Below the pieces are notes generated by a model that saw only the letters and a list, made by a program, of their open reading frames with translations, made no database searches and was not told the DNA's origin. A program made the position numbers and the translations under genes. This document shows, piece by piece, positions 16,193 through 25,152 of a DNA stretch of 64,000 nucleotides. The stretch covers positions 27,325 to 91,324 of the forward strand of contig JBDHFN010000001.1 in the NCBI GenBank assembly GCA_039590375.1. The letters are read 5' to 3'. Numbering within the stretch: position 1 is the stretch's first letter; each line of letters opens with the position of its first letter. The stretch is from UBA822 sp039590375 (GTDB taxonomy: Bacteria > Gemmatimonadota > Gemmatimonadetes > Longimicrobiales > Gaopeijiaceae).

Positions 16193-18550
16193 GTGAAGAA
16201 TCCATCGTCCTCCAGTCATCCGTCCGTTGCCGGGACGGGTCCGGCTCCCCCTGAGGTAGAGCCCGATTCGGTACCCACGCTTGTCACTCGGGAGATTCCG
16301 ATCACCGGAATGACCTGTGCAGCGTGCGTCCGGCGTGTGGAGAATGCGGTGGCCGGCGTTCCCGGCATCGCTCAGGTAGAAGTCAGCCTTGCCACCGAAG
16401 CCGCCCGCGTGCAGTACCTGCCTGGCACCCTGGAAACGGATGCCATTCGGGACGCGGTTGTCGCGGCCGGTTACGGCGTCGACTCGACCGCCGAGACGGA
16501 GGCCATCGAAGAGACGCTCCGGCGTCGGGACGAGGAAAGGGAGGCGGAAGCGCGAGGGCTTCTTCGCCGCTTCCAGATCGGAGCCCTGCTGGGTGTGCCC
16601 GTCCTGATCATAGGGAAAACCCAGCTCATCCCCGGCCTCCAGGGTCTGAGTCCCGGTGTGATTAGGGGCTTGTGGGCGCTGAGTGGCTTCTTGACCATCC
16701 CGATCATGGTGTATGTCGGTGGCCGCTTCTTTACGGGGGGATGGGCGGCTCTTCGACGGCACGATGCGAATATGGACACGCTGGTCGCTCTCGGGACGGG
16801 GGCGGCGTGGCTCTACTCGACGGTCGCCGTGGCCTTTCCCGGGCTCTTCCCAGAGGGCACCGCCCTCCCGTTCTACGAGGCGACGGCGGTGGTCATCACG
16901 CTCGTCGTGCTTGGCCAGGCGCTCGAGGCCCGCGCGAAGGGCAGGACCTCACAAGCCGTTCGGCGCCTCATGGACCTTCGGCCTCTGGTCGCCAGGGTCA
17001 TCCGCGACGGCACCGAGGTGGAGATTCCGGCCGCCGAGGTAAGGGTGGGTGAGATGGTGGTGGTGCGCCCGGGAGAGAAGATTCCGGTCGACGGGCACGT
17101 TCAGGAGGGGCGAAGCGCCGTGGACGAGTCGATGGTCACCGGCGAGAGTATCCCTGTCGAGAAGGCCCCAGGCGACGAGGTCGTCGGGGGCACGATCAAC
17201 GCCTCGGGCGTGATCCACTTTGTGGCTGATCGGGTGGGAAGCGAGATGGTCCTGTCGCGCATCGTCCAGATGGTGCGGGATGCGCAGGGCACCAAGCCGC
17301 CGATCCAGAGAGTGGTGGACGTGGTGGCGAGCTACTTCGTCCCCTCCGTCATGATCATTTCCGTGGTTTCCTTCGCCGCCTGGTACACGTTCGGCCCCGC
17401 TCCCGCGCTTAGCTATGCGATGGTTGTGGCGGTCGCGGTCCTCGTGATCGCCTGCCCGTGCGCACTGGGGTTGGCCACACCAATCTCGATCATGGTCGCG
17501 GTGGGGAAGGCCGCCGAGCACGGGATCCTGATTCGGAACGGGGAGGCGTTACAGCGGGCCCGCAATGTGGACACGATCGTGCTCGACAAGACCGGCACGG
17601 TGACGCAGGGCGCCGCGACCCTCACCGATGTCGTTCCCCAGGAGGGCGTGAGTGAAGCGGAACTTCTCAGGCTGGCCGCAGCTGTCGAGGCGGGTTCGGA
17701 GCACCCGCTAGGGAGGGCCGTGGTCGACGGAGCCTCCGCCCGCGGCGTCCACACCGAGCGTGCGACGGAATTTACGTCGATCCCAGGCCGGGGGGTGCGT
17801 GGCACGGTCGGTGAGAAGACCGTGCTGGTGGGCACCGCCTCTTTCCTGTCGGAGGCCGGCGTGGAAACCGAGGCCCTCGAGCGCATGGCGGGTGATTTGG
17901 CGGCCGAGGGGCGTACACCGATCCTCGTAGGGGCGGAAGGAAGGCCCTTGGGTGCCCTCGGAATCTTCGATCCGGTAAAGGCGGATTCGGTGGTGGCCAT
18001 ACGCCGCCTCCAGGAGATGGGTAAGCATATCGTGATCTTGACGGGTGACCACGAAGCGACCGCCCAGGCCGTGGCGAGAGAGGTCGGGGTCGATACCGTG
18101 TTGGCCCGGGTGCTGCCGGAGGAGAAGGCCCGGCGCGTCGCGGAGCTTCAGAAGCGGGGTGGCCACGTGGCCATGGTGGGCGACGGCATCAACGACGCGC
18201 CGGCGCTGGCCCAGGCTGACGTCGGAATCGCCATCGGGACCGGAACGGATGTGGCGATGGAGGCCGGCGACGTAACGCTCATGGGCGGATCCCTGGGCGG
18301 AGTGGTCGAACTGATGGAGATCTCGGAGGCCACCTTCGCCAATATCCGGCAGAACCTGGTCGGCGCCTTCATTTACAACGTGCTGGGGATTCCGGTGGCG
18401 GCCGGTGTGTTCTATCCGTTCCTCGGCATCCTGTTGTCGCCTGTCATCGCGGGGGCGGCCATGGCGTTCAGTTCGGTGACGGTGGTGACCAACGCCAATC
18501 GCCTCAGGGGCTTCAAGCCCCGGGGTCTGGTGGAGTCAGGGGCCGGGTGA
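16193..18550 (+). CDS. copA: Copper-translocating P1B-type ATPase
   Basis: A 785-residue heavy-metal P-type ATPase. One N-terminal metal-binding domain carries G-M-T-C-A-A-C (Cys42, Cys45). Membrane helices follow, with the ion-path motif C-P-C at 421-423, which marks Cu(I) transport. The phosphorylation site D-K-T-G-T is at 465-469, and the hinge G-D-G-I-N-D-A-P-A-L is present. It exports Cu(I) from the cytoplasm. The GTG start is the furthest plausible; about 35 loosely ordered residues precede the metal domain. The stop overlaps a tiny membrane peptide gene. Confidence 0.95.
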   Translation: MKNPSSSSHPSVAGTGPAPPEVEPDSVPTLVTREIPITGMTCAACVRRVENAVAGVPGIAQVEVSLATEAARVQYLPGTLETDAIRDAVVAAGYGVDSTAETEAIEETLRRRDEEREAEARGLLRRFQIGALLGVPVLIIGKTQLIPGLQGLSPGVIRGLWALSGFLTIPIMVYVGGRFFTGGWAALRRHDANMDTLVALGTGAAWLYSTVAVAFPGLFPEGTALPFYEATAVVITLVVLGQALEARAKGRTSQAVRRLMDLRPLVARVIRDGTEVEIPAAEVRVGEMVVVRPGEKIPVDGHVQEGRSAVDESMVTGESIPVEKAPGDEVVGGTINASGVIHFVADRVGSEMVLSRIVQMVRDAQGTKPPIQRVVDVVASYFVPSVMIISVVSFAAWYTFGPAPALSYAMVVAVAVLVIACPCALGLATPISIMVAVGKAAEHGILIRNGEALQRARNVDTIVLDKTGTVTQGAATLTDVVPQEGVSEAELLRLAAAVEAGSEHPLGRAVVDGASARGVHTERATEFTSIPGRGVRGTVGEKTVLVGTASFLSEAGVETEALERMAGDLAAEGRTPILVGAEGRPLGALGIFDPVKADSVVAIRRLQEMGKHIVILTGDHEATAQAVAREVGVDTVLARVLPEEKARRVAELQKRGGHVAMVGDGINDAPALAQADVGIAIGTGTDVAMEAGDVTLMGGSLGGVVELMEISEATFANIRQNLVGAFIYNVLGIPVAAGVFYPFLGILLSPVIAGAAMAFSSVTVVTNANRLRGFKPRGLVESGAG

Positions 18551-18639
18551 TGCCCATCGACGTGGTCCTCGTCGACGTGGGCGCGGCCTTGGCCATCATA
18601 TGGATCGTGTGGTACTTCTGGCTGTCGGGAGAGGGCTGA
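18550..18639 (+). CDS. 29-residue membrane peptide coupled to copA
   Basis: A very short frame starting at ATG 18550 (a GTG at 18547 directly precedes it and gives the GTGA overlap with copA). It encodes a short head, one hydrophobic helix with A-I-I-W-I-V-W-Y-F-W-L, and stops after S-G-E-G. The helix resembles the N-terminal anchor of cupredoxin-like proteins that often follow copA in other bacteria, but the cupredoxin domain is absent. It may be a true microprotein or a truncated remnant. Its last 44 bases overlap the end of the opposite-strand glycosyltransferase gene. Confidence 0.5.
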   Translation: MPIDVVLVDVGAALAIIWIVWYFWLSGEG

Positions 18640-19747
18640 GCGAAGGACTCGGACCGTACAGCACCGCCTCCCAACCGTCCAGCATCCTTTCGAACCCAAA
18701 GCGCGTTTGATAACACTGCTCCGCGGCTCGCCCCATTTCGTCCAGAAGTGATCGGTCGTAGAGAACCGAGTTGAGGGCCGAGCCGATCTGCGGCGGTGGA
18801 AATCCCGTGACGAGTCCCGGTCGGCCGCCGTTCGCTTCGGGCTCCAAGGCCTCACGAGCGCCCGAGACATCGGTGGAGACCACCGGGACGCCTCTCGACA
18901 TCGCCTGGAGCATCGCGCCCGACATCCCCTCTCGGTCGGACGTGATGACGAGGGTGTCCACCGCGTCCAGCAAGGGAGCGATGTTCGGCTGGTAGCCGAG
19001 AAAATGCACTCGGTGGCGGAGTCGGAGCGTACGGGCGTGCTGCCCGAGGGCTCCGCGGAGCGGACCCTCTCCTGCGATGGCCAGATGGGCGTCTTCGTGT
19101 AGGAACACCATGGCGTCGAGCAAGCGGTCCAAGCGTTTTTGCGAGACGAGCCGGCTCACGCTCCCCAGGAGGGGCACGTCCTCCGGCAGGCCGAGGGCCC
19201 GCCGCGCGGACGCCTGTGAGTGGCGCGGCCCCATGGGCGGGATACCCTTGTAGATGGTGGTCAAGCGACGATCGAGTTCGGGTAGGACCCGGGTATACGA
19301 CTCACGCATCGCATCGGCTATGAGCACCACATGGTCCACCCAGCGTCTCAGGACGAACCGATACTTGAAGTTCCTCGGCGTGTCGGTCGAGAGTCCGATC
19401 CGTACCACGACTTTGGAGACCCTGGCCACCCTCGCGGCCGCGGCCCCGAGCCAGAGCTTCCTGAAGGTCCCGATGATGAACGCGTCCGGCCGCTCACGCC
19501 AGAGTCGCAGACCCAGACGAAGCGCGTCGTGAATCGCGAGGTCCCCGCCCAGCCCCAGCAGCCGTGTCTCGACTCCCCGCGCCCGCGCCGCCTCCGCCAC
19601 CGGCCGTCGGTTGCAGAAGAGCGTAACTCGATGGCCGCGGCTCTCGAGGCCGAGCAGAAGATCGACCAGCGCGATCTCCCCACCGCCCCACTCGGATGCA
19701 CCGTTATGGGCGATGATCCGTAACGGCGCCCTCTCCTGGCGAGACAT
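18596..19747 (-). CDS. Family 4 glycosyltransferase
   Basis: A 383-residue GT-B fold glycosyltransferase. The N-terminal half has G-G-G-E-I-A-L-V-D-L; the C-terminal half has S-R-L-V-S-Q-K-R-L-D, the loop with H-E-D-A-H-L-A-I-A-G-E-G-P, and the nucleotide-sugar E-G-M-S-G-A-M-L-Q-A-M-S-R-G-V-P-V-V-S-T segment. It probably adds a sugar to a lipid or glycan, but donor and acceptor are unknown. I chose the ATG at 19747 because a GAGG lies just upstream on this strand; the longer frame to 19927 runs into mutS. It is transcribed divergently from mutS. Confidence 0.88.
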   Translation of the reverse strand: MSRQERAPLRIIAHNGASEWGGGEIALVDLLLGLESRGHRVTLFCNRRPVAEAARARGVETRLLGLGGDLAIHDALRLGLRLWRERPDAFIIGTFRKLWLGAAAARVARVSKVVVRIGLSTDTPRNFKYRFVLRRWVDHVVLIADAMRESYTRVLPELDRRLTTIYKGIPPMGPRHSQASARRALGLPEDVPLLGSVSRLVSQKRLDRLLDAMVFLHEDAHLAIAGEGPLRGALGQHARTLRLRHRVHFLGYQPNIAPLLDAVDTLVITSDREGMSGAMLQAMSRGVPVVSTDVSGAREALEPEANGGRPGLVTGFPPPQIGSALNSVLYDRSLLDEMGRAAEQCYQTRFGFERMLDGWEAVLYGPSPSLSPLPTARSTTRSI

Positions 19748-19809
19748 CGGAAAATCCTCTTCGCTGCGGTCGGTTGATCGGCTTCGGGCCGACGGGTATC
19801 CTAGTGGGG

Positions 19810-19826
19810 TGTCCCAGAAGTGTCTC
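19810..19826. promoter_or_regulatory. Partial copy of the TGTCCCA palindrome between a glycosyltransferase gene and mutS
   Basis: TGTCCCA-GAAG-TGTCTC matches the site at 12212-12228 in 12 of its first 13 positions, with a weaker right half. It lies in the divergent gap between the glycosyltransferase and mutS genes. No sigma-54 promoter is visible on either side here. Confidence 0.3.
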
Positions 19827-19877
19827 GGCCATTCACACACCTGTTGACGAGACGCCCGAGCCCTGTAACCCCACGTA

Positions 19878-22511
19878 ATGCCACAGGCTGACGATACTCC
19901 ACTGATGCGCCAGTGGCGAGAGGTCAAGTCCCAGAATAGGGACGCCCTCGTCTTCTTCCGGGTCGGGGACTTCTACGAGCTGTTCTTCGGAGATGCCGAG
20001 GAGGGATCCCGGCTCCTGGGATTGACGCTCACGTCCCGAAACAACGGAGCCGCCGCCCGTGTGCCCCTCGCCGGCGTTCCAGCCAAAGCGCTGGAGGAGT
20101 ACCTGGGACGGCTTGTCGCGCTGGGGCAGAGGGTCGCCATCTGTGATCAGGTGGAGGACCCGGCCGAAGCCAAGGGGATCGTTCGGCGCGAAGTCACGGA
20201 GACGGTGACCCCCGGGACCGTCCTTCAGGATGCGCTCCTGACGGCAAAGCGAAACAATTTCCTGGTCGCTTTGACGGAGCCGGCGGAGGAGCGCCTGGGT
20301 CTCGCCACGCTCGATCTTTCCACGGGCGAGTTCTCCGTCCAGGACGTGCTCGTCTCTGACTTGCAGGCAGAACTGGGCCGGCTCGATCCGACCGAACTGT
20401 TGTTGCCGCGCGTATTCGAAGAAGCCGAGAATGGCCTGGACCCCTGGGGCGGCGCCCTCCTCGGCCGCCTACGCACGTACCGCGACGACTGGGTCTTCGA
20501 CTATGCCACCGCGGCCGACGAGATGAAGCGCCGGTATGGGATCCAGAGCCTCGAGGCGTTCGGTTTCCAGCGGGAGGATCGATTGCTCGTTCAGGCCACC
20601 GGAGCGCTTCTCGCTTACGTGGCGGAGATCCGGCCTGGCGGGGTGGGCCACCTGCGTCGGCCGCAGATCGTTCGTCGTGGGAGCGCGATGCTCCTCGACG
20701 AGATGACTCGTCGTAACCTGGAATTGGTCGAGCCCCTGCGGGTAGGCGAGGAGGGCGGCACGCTCGTGTGGGTGCTCGACGAGACCGTGACCGCGATGGG
20801 GGGGCGAGCGCTCCGGCGCTGGATCCTGACTCCCCTGGTGGATGCGGAGGAGATCTGGCGAAGGCAGGAGGCCGTCGCGGAGCTGTTCGACGTCCCCGAC
20901 TTGCGCGCCCGTCTTCGGGATGCGCTTGGCCGCATGACCGACCTGGAACGATTGGCCGGGAAGGTGGGTGCCGGCCGCGTGTCACCGAGGGAGCTTCTCG
21001 GCCTCGGCCGGTCGCTCGCCGAGCTTCCGGCCATCCAGGAGGCGGGCGCGGACGCGGAGAGCGCGTTTCTGCGGGGTCTGGTCGCTGAAACGGACTTGCT
21101 TCAGGATGTTCGGGAGCTGGTGGAGACGGCCATTTCGCCAGATGCCCCCGCCACACTCCAGGAAGGGGGGATCATCCGGGAGGGATACTCCTCCGATCTG
21201 GATGTGCTTCGAGCGACCCGTGACGGCGCTCGCGACTTCATCGCCGGACTTCAGAGCCGGGAACGCGAGCGTACCGGTATTTCATCGCTCAAGGTTGGCT
21301 TCAACAAGGTCTTTGGGTACTACCTGGAGGTCACGAAGGCGAACCTCGACAAGGTCCCCGACGACTACGTGCGCAAGCAGACGCTGGCCAACGCGGAGCG
21401 CTACTTCACGCCCGAACTGAAGGAGTGGGAGGAGAGGGTCTTCGACGCCGAGGACCGCATGGACAGGCTGGAGGCGGGACTCTTCAACGAGGTCCGTGCC
21501 CGAGTGGCGGCCGAGACGGTCCGCGTCCAGGAGGCGGGAAGCCGCGCCGCGCGGCTCGACGTGTTGAGCACGTTGGCCCACGTCGCGGAGAAACGCGGTT
21601 ATGTGAGACCCGAGGTCCACACGGGGTTCGAGGTGGAGATCATCGCTGGCCGGCACCCCGTGGTCGAAATGATGATGCCCACCGAGTCGTTCATCCCCAA
21701 CGACCTGACGCTGGACGAGGCCAGCCGCATCGTGGTGCTCACCGGGCCGAACATGGCTGGAAAATCCACCGTGCTCAGGCAGGTGGGGCTCATCCACTTG
21801 ATGGCTCAAGTCGGATCCTTCGTGCCGGCCGACCGGGCACGGCTTCCGGTCTGCGATCGGATCTTCACCCGGGTGGGCGCCTCCGACAACCTGGCTCGAG
21901 GCCAGTCCACTTTCATGGTAGAGATGAACGAGACGGCCTCCATCATCCATGGAGCCAGTGAGCGGAGCCTCGTCCTTCTCGACGAAATCGGTCGCGGAAC
22001 GTCCACCTACGATGGGGTCTCCATCGCCTGGGCGGTGACCGAGCACCTCCACGAAGAAATTGGAGCGAAGACCATCTTTGCCACGCACTATCACGAGTTG
22101 ACCCAACTCGGTGACCTCCTGCCCGGCGTCGTGAACATGAACGTGGCTGTACGGGAGGTCGGAGAGGAGATCGTTTTCCTTCGCAGGCTCGAGAAGGGGG
22201 GCGCCGACCGCTCATACGGAATCCAGGTGGCGCGCCTGGCCGGTTTCCCCGGCGATGTGATTGCCCGAGCGAGGGAACTTCTGACCGAGTTGGAGGGAAC
22301 ACACACCGGAGGTGGAGAGGGTTTGGGCCGGTTCGGTTCCCATCGGCCGGCGTCGGAGCCCTCACTCGATCAGCTTTCATTCTTTGCTGCCGGTGATCCG
22401 CCGTTGCTCAAGCAACTCAGAGCGATCGATCCGGAAGTGATGACGCCCAAGGAGGCCCTGGACCTGTTGTTCGAACTGCATAGGAAGTCCCTTTCGGGGG
22501 AGGACAGTTGA
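19878..22511 (+). CDS. mutS: DNA mismatch repair protein MutS
   Basis: An 877-residue MutS. The mismatch-binding F-Y-E is at 32-34 within F-F-R-V-G-D-F-Y-E-L-F. The ATPase Walker A T-G-P-N-M-A-G-K-S-T begins near residue 622, followed by R-G-Q-S-T-F-M-V-E-M and L-L-D-E-I-G-R-G-T-S-T. The C terminus has the P-K-E-A-L-D-L-L-F-E-L tetramer-tail signature. It scans DNA for mismatches and recruits MutL. Length is normal. The stop overlaps a small lipoprotein gene by TTGA. Confidence 0.97.
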   Translation: MPQADDTPLMRQWREVKSQNRDALVFFRVGDFYELFFGDAEEGSRLLGLTLTSRNNGAAARVPLAGVPAKALEEYLGRLVALGQRVAICDQVEDPAEAKGIVRREVTETVTPGTVLQDALLTAKRNNFLVALTEPAEERLGLATLDLSTGEFSVQDVLVSDLQAELGRLDPTELLLPRVFEEAENGLDPWGGALLGRLRTYRDDWVFDYATAADEMKRRYGIQSLEAFGFQREDRLLVQATGALLAYVAEIRPGGVGHLRRPQIVRRGSAMLLDEMTRRNLELVEPLRVGEEGGTLVWVLDETVTAMGGRALRRWILTPLVDAEEIWRRQEAVAELFDVPDLRARLRDALGRMTDLERLAGKVGAGRVSPRELLGLGRSLAELPAIQEAGADAESAFLRGLVAETDLLQDVRELVETAISPDAPATLQEGGIIREGYSSDLDVLRATRDGARDFIAGLQSRERERTGISSLKVGFNKVFGYYLEVTKANLDKVPDDYVRKQTLANAERYFTPELKEWEERVFDAEDRMDRLEAGLFNEVRARVAAETVRVQEAGSRAARLDVLSTLAHVAEKRGYVRPEVHTGFEVEIIAGRHPVVEMMMPTESFIPNDLTLDEASRIVVLTGPNMAGKSTVLRQVGLIHLMAQVGSFVPADRARLPVCDRIFTRVGASDNLARGQSTFMVEMNETASIIHGASERSLVLLDEIGRGTSTYDGVSIAWAVTEHLHEEIGAKTIFATHYHELTQLGDLLPGVVNMNVAVREVGEEIVFLRRLEKGGADRSYGIQVARLAGFPGDVIARARELLTELEGTHTGGGEGLGRFGSHRPASEPSLDQLSFFAAGDPPLLKQLRAIDPEVMTPKEALDLLFELHRKSLSGEDS

Positions 22512-22876
22512 ACCCGCGTCGGAGCCGACGGCCATCCCTGCTACTGTGTGTGTCCCTCGCGGGTGGCGTGTTGGGTTGTTCCGGGGATCAGGAGATCGAG
22601 AGCCCGTCACCGTTGAGCGCCTCGGTCCCGATCGACTACCCGTTGGATCTGTGGGATCAGGGTATCGAGGGAAGCTCGATGCTCAGGGTGCGCGTCACGG
22701 ACCTGGGCGAGGTGGATAGCGTGGTGGTAATGGAGTCCAGTGGGTACGACGCCTTCGACTCCTCTGCGGTGCGAGGCGCGAGAACGCTGAGGTTCAGCCC
22801 GGCCCGCCAGGGGGACAAGCGCATCGAAGTCTGGGCCCACGTGCCCGTTCATTTTTCGAAGAGGCCGCGTCCGTGA
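22508..22876 (+). CDS. Small lipoprotein with TonB C-terminal-like domain
   Basis: A 122-residue protein. The N terminus is a lipoprotein signal with G-V-L-G-C (Cys24 after TTG start). The rest matches a TonB C-terminal fold: P-L-D-L-W-D, G-S-S-M-L-R-V-R-V-T-D-L-G-E-V-D-S-V-V-V, D-S-S-A-V-R-G-A-R-T-L-R-F-S-P-A and a terminal strand with V-P-V-H-F. There is no Pro-rich arm or transmembrane anchor like true TonB, so it may sit on a membrane as a TonB-like accessory. The TTG start overlaps the mutS stop. Confidence 0.75.
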   Translation: MNPRRSRRPSLLLCVSLAGGVLGCSGDQEIESPSPLSASVPIDYPLDLWDQGIEGSSMLRVRVTDLGEVDSVVVMESSGYDAFDSSAVRGARTLRFSPARQGDKRIEVWAHVPVHFSKRPRP

Positions 22877-22997
22877 CGAGGGAGCGATCAGCGGGACCCT
22901 CACCCGATACGACTTGATCCGTGATCTGACGGGTGCGAGCGGATGAAGGAGACGGGCGGGTGCGCCGCGCGTCGCTGAGCGGACGGATGGCCCGCCG

Positions 22998-24044
22998 ATG
23001 AGGGTCGTGGTCCTGCTCGGGGGCGAGTCGGAGGAGCGGGACGTTTCCCTCGCGTCCGGCTGTCAGGTGGCCGATGCTCTGCGGCAGGCCGGCCACGAGG
23101 TCGTTGCGGTTGATCCCGTGGGCGGGGCACTGACCCGAGGGGACGAGGACAAGATCCTCAACGAGGGCGTGGGGACGCTGCCGCCGGGCGAGATTTCTGA
23201 TGGGCCGGCGTCCGTCTCGGACGAGGTGTCAGCCCCTTCCGGTGCCCTTCCTGGCATGGCGCTGTCGAATCACGAGGAGGTCGCCTCGGCCGACGTCGCA
23301 TTCCTGGCACTCCACGGGGGCACGGGCGAGGACGGGACGCTCCAGGCGCTGCTCGACCTCGGCGGAATCGCGTATGCGGGAAGCGGCATGCTCGGAAGCG
23401 CCCTCGCCATGGATAAGGACGTCACCAAGCGCCTTCTCCGAGATGCCGGAATTCCCACGCCAGACTGGCTCGTGAACCCCACCGCGCGGGAGGCGGTCGA
23501 CCGGCTCGGCCTACCCATCATCGCCAAACCGGTGGCCGGCGGCTCGTCCGTGCGGTTATACCTGCTCGACGATCCCGCCGGGGTGGAGGAGACGATCAGG
23601 GTGGAAGCGGCCCGCGCTGCCGAGGGCGGGCAGGCTTCGGACATGATGTACGAGGCCTTCGTTGTCGGACGCGAGTTCACCGTGGGCATCTTGGGGGATC
23701 AGACCCTGCCGGTCGGGGAGATACTTTCCGAGCACGAGTTGTTCGACTATGAGTGCAAGTACCAAACGGGGATGGCCGACGAGGTATTCCCTGCCGAGAT
23801 TCCGGAGACCCTGGCTCGCATGCTTCAGGAACGAGCCCTCGAGGTGCACCGGTTGCTTCGGCTTCGGGACTTCTCGCGGGTCGACTTCATGGTGGATGAG
23901 AAGGGTGAGGCCTGGTGTCTGGAGGCCAACGCGCTGCCAGGGATGACGGCGAACAGCCTGCTTCCCAAGGCCGCGCGCGCGGCGGGCATCGGCTTTCCGG
24001 ATTTGTGCGATCGGATCGTACGCATGGCGGCGGAGCGCGCCTGA
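22998..24044 (+). CDS. ddl: D-alanine--D-alanine ligase
   Basis: A 348-residue ATP-grasp ligase that makes the D-Ala-D-Ala end of peptidoglycan stem peptides. It shows V-V-L-L-G-G-E-S-E-E-R-D-V-S-L at the start, H-G-G-T-G-E-D-G-T-L-Q, K-P-V-A-G-G-S-S-V and the Mg-binding E-A-N-A-L-P-G-M-T near residue 310. Residues 45-80 form an extra loop longer than in the enteric enzyme. A 121-base gap without clear signals separates it from the upstream lipoprotein gene. Confidence 0.93.
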   Translation: MRVVVLLGGESEERDVSLASGCQVADALRQAGHEVVAVDPVGGALTRGDEDKILNEGVGTLPPGEISDGPASVSDEVSAPSGALPGMALSNHEEVASADVAFLALHGGTGEDGTLQALLDLGGIAYAGSGMLGSALAMDKDVTKRLLRDAGIPTPDWLVNPTAREAVDRLGLPIIAKPVAGGSSVRLYLLDDPAGVEETIRVEAARAAEGGQASDMMYEAFVVGREFTVGILGDQTLPVGEILSEHELFDYECKYQTGMADEVFPAEIPETLARMLQERALEVHRLLRLRDFSRVDFMVDEKGEAWCLEANALPGMTANSLLPKAARAAGIGFPDLCDRIVRMAAERA

Positions 24045-24198
24045 GGGGCGGTGCCCTGAAGAGGGTCGTCTTGGGCCTCCGCCGGAACCTGCCCGTGAGG
24101 ACAGGGGTTTGAATTCGCGTCCGGGGTGCAATTGTTTTCGACGAACCGAAGGTGGAGAAGGGATTTTGAGAGGTACCGGGTATAGCCCCTCCGGAGGG

Positions 24199-25002
24199 AT
24201 GAACTTCAGCTTTCAGTGGACCCCGTGGGTCAAACGGTTGCTGATCGCGAACACCGTCGTATTTGCGCTCACCTGGGTCATCGGAGCCGGATTCGTCTTC
24301 GAGTGGTTCTCCTTCCAGCCCACTAAGATCCTGTTACGTCCGTGGACCCCGTTCACCTACATGTTCCTCCACGGTGGTCTTGGACACCTCTTCTGGAACA
24401 TGCTGTTCCTCTTCTTCTTCGGACCGCCCCTCGAATCGAAGTGGGGCTCGAGGGAGTTCATCCGGTATTATGTGGTGTGCGGCCTCGGCGGTGTGGTACT
24501 CAGCTTTCTCTTCGCGTCGTATTCGATCATTGGCGCGTCCGCAGCGGTCTACGGCGTCATGCTCGCGTTCGCCATGGCGTGGCCCGACGCCCTCATCTAC
24601 ATCTGGGGCATCTTCCCGATAAAGGCGAAGTGGTTGGTGGCTTTCCTCGTTGTCACGACCTTCTTCTACGCCCTCAGCGGGGCGGGCGGTGTCGCCCACT
24701 TCGCTCATCTCGGCGGCTTTGCCGCCGGCCTCCTCTACTTGAAGACCGACTGGCGTGCCGCGCATGCGATCCAGAGTATGGGAAAGGCCGCACGCGCGAG
24801 GCGGTTCGCGATCGTTCCCCGGGAGGAGCGGGAATCGGCTGCCGGTGCGCGGCGCCGGCGGAGCGACAACGCGGGCGAGCAGAAGACGTTGGACGCCGTC
24901 GATCGCGTCCTGGACAAGATTTCGGCGGAGGGGATGGCTTCGCTGACGGAGCAGGAAAAGCAGCTCCTGGACGAGGTGTCGAAGAAGCGCCGCACGAACT
25001 GA
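24199..25002 (+). CDS. Rhomboid-family intramembrane serine protease
   Basis: A 267-residue multi-pass membrane protein. The catalytic Ser is in G-A-S-A-A-V-Y-G and the catalytic His in A-H-F-A-H-L-G-G-F-A-A-G; the H-G-G-L-G-H-L-F-W-N-M loop is also typical. The last 70 residues are charged and cytoplasmic. It should cleave membrane-embedded substrates. The start is unsure: ATG 24199 has GGAGG only one base away, while TTG 24166 and an upstream codon at 24109 are in frame. The protease core is unaffected. Confidence 0.88.
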   Translation: MNFSFQWTPWVKRLLIANTVVFALTWVIGAGFVFEWFSFQPTKILLRPWTPFTYMFLHGGLGHLFWNMLFLFFFGPPLESKWGSREFIRYYVVCGLGGVVLSFLFASYSIIGASAAVYGVMLAFAMAWPDALIYIWGIFPIKAKWLVAFLVVTTFFYALSGAGGVAHFAHLGGFAAGLLYLKTDWRAAHAIQSMGKAARARRFAIVPREERESAAGARRRRSDNAGEQKTLDAVDRVLDKISAEGMASLTEQEKQLLDEVSKKRRTN

Positions 25003-25074
25003 GCATCTCCGCGGAACCCCCGTTCGCGGACCCGCACGCCTCCTCAAGAGGCCTCTCGTAACGCCATCCTCATC

Positions 25075-25103
25075 TGGACGGGATCGACCCTTCGGCCTAG
25101 AAT
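25075..25103 (+). promoter_or_regulatory. Candidate sigma-70-type promoter of the EF-G gene
   Basis: TGGACG and TAGAAT are 17 bases apart; TAGAAT differs from the -10 consensus at one position. Transcription would start near 25110, about 43 bases before the EF-G ATG. A weak hairpin (GCCTC/GAGGC, 25038-25052) lies just upstream. Confidence 0.35.
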
Positions 25104-25152
25104 CACCGTCTTCTACGAACATGATACGGTGCGAATCGGGCAGGAGGCATAC

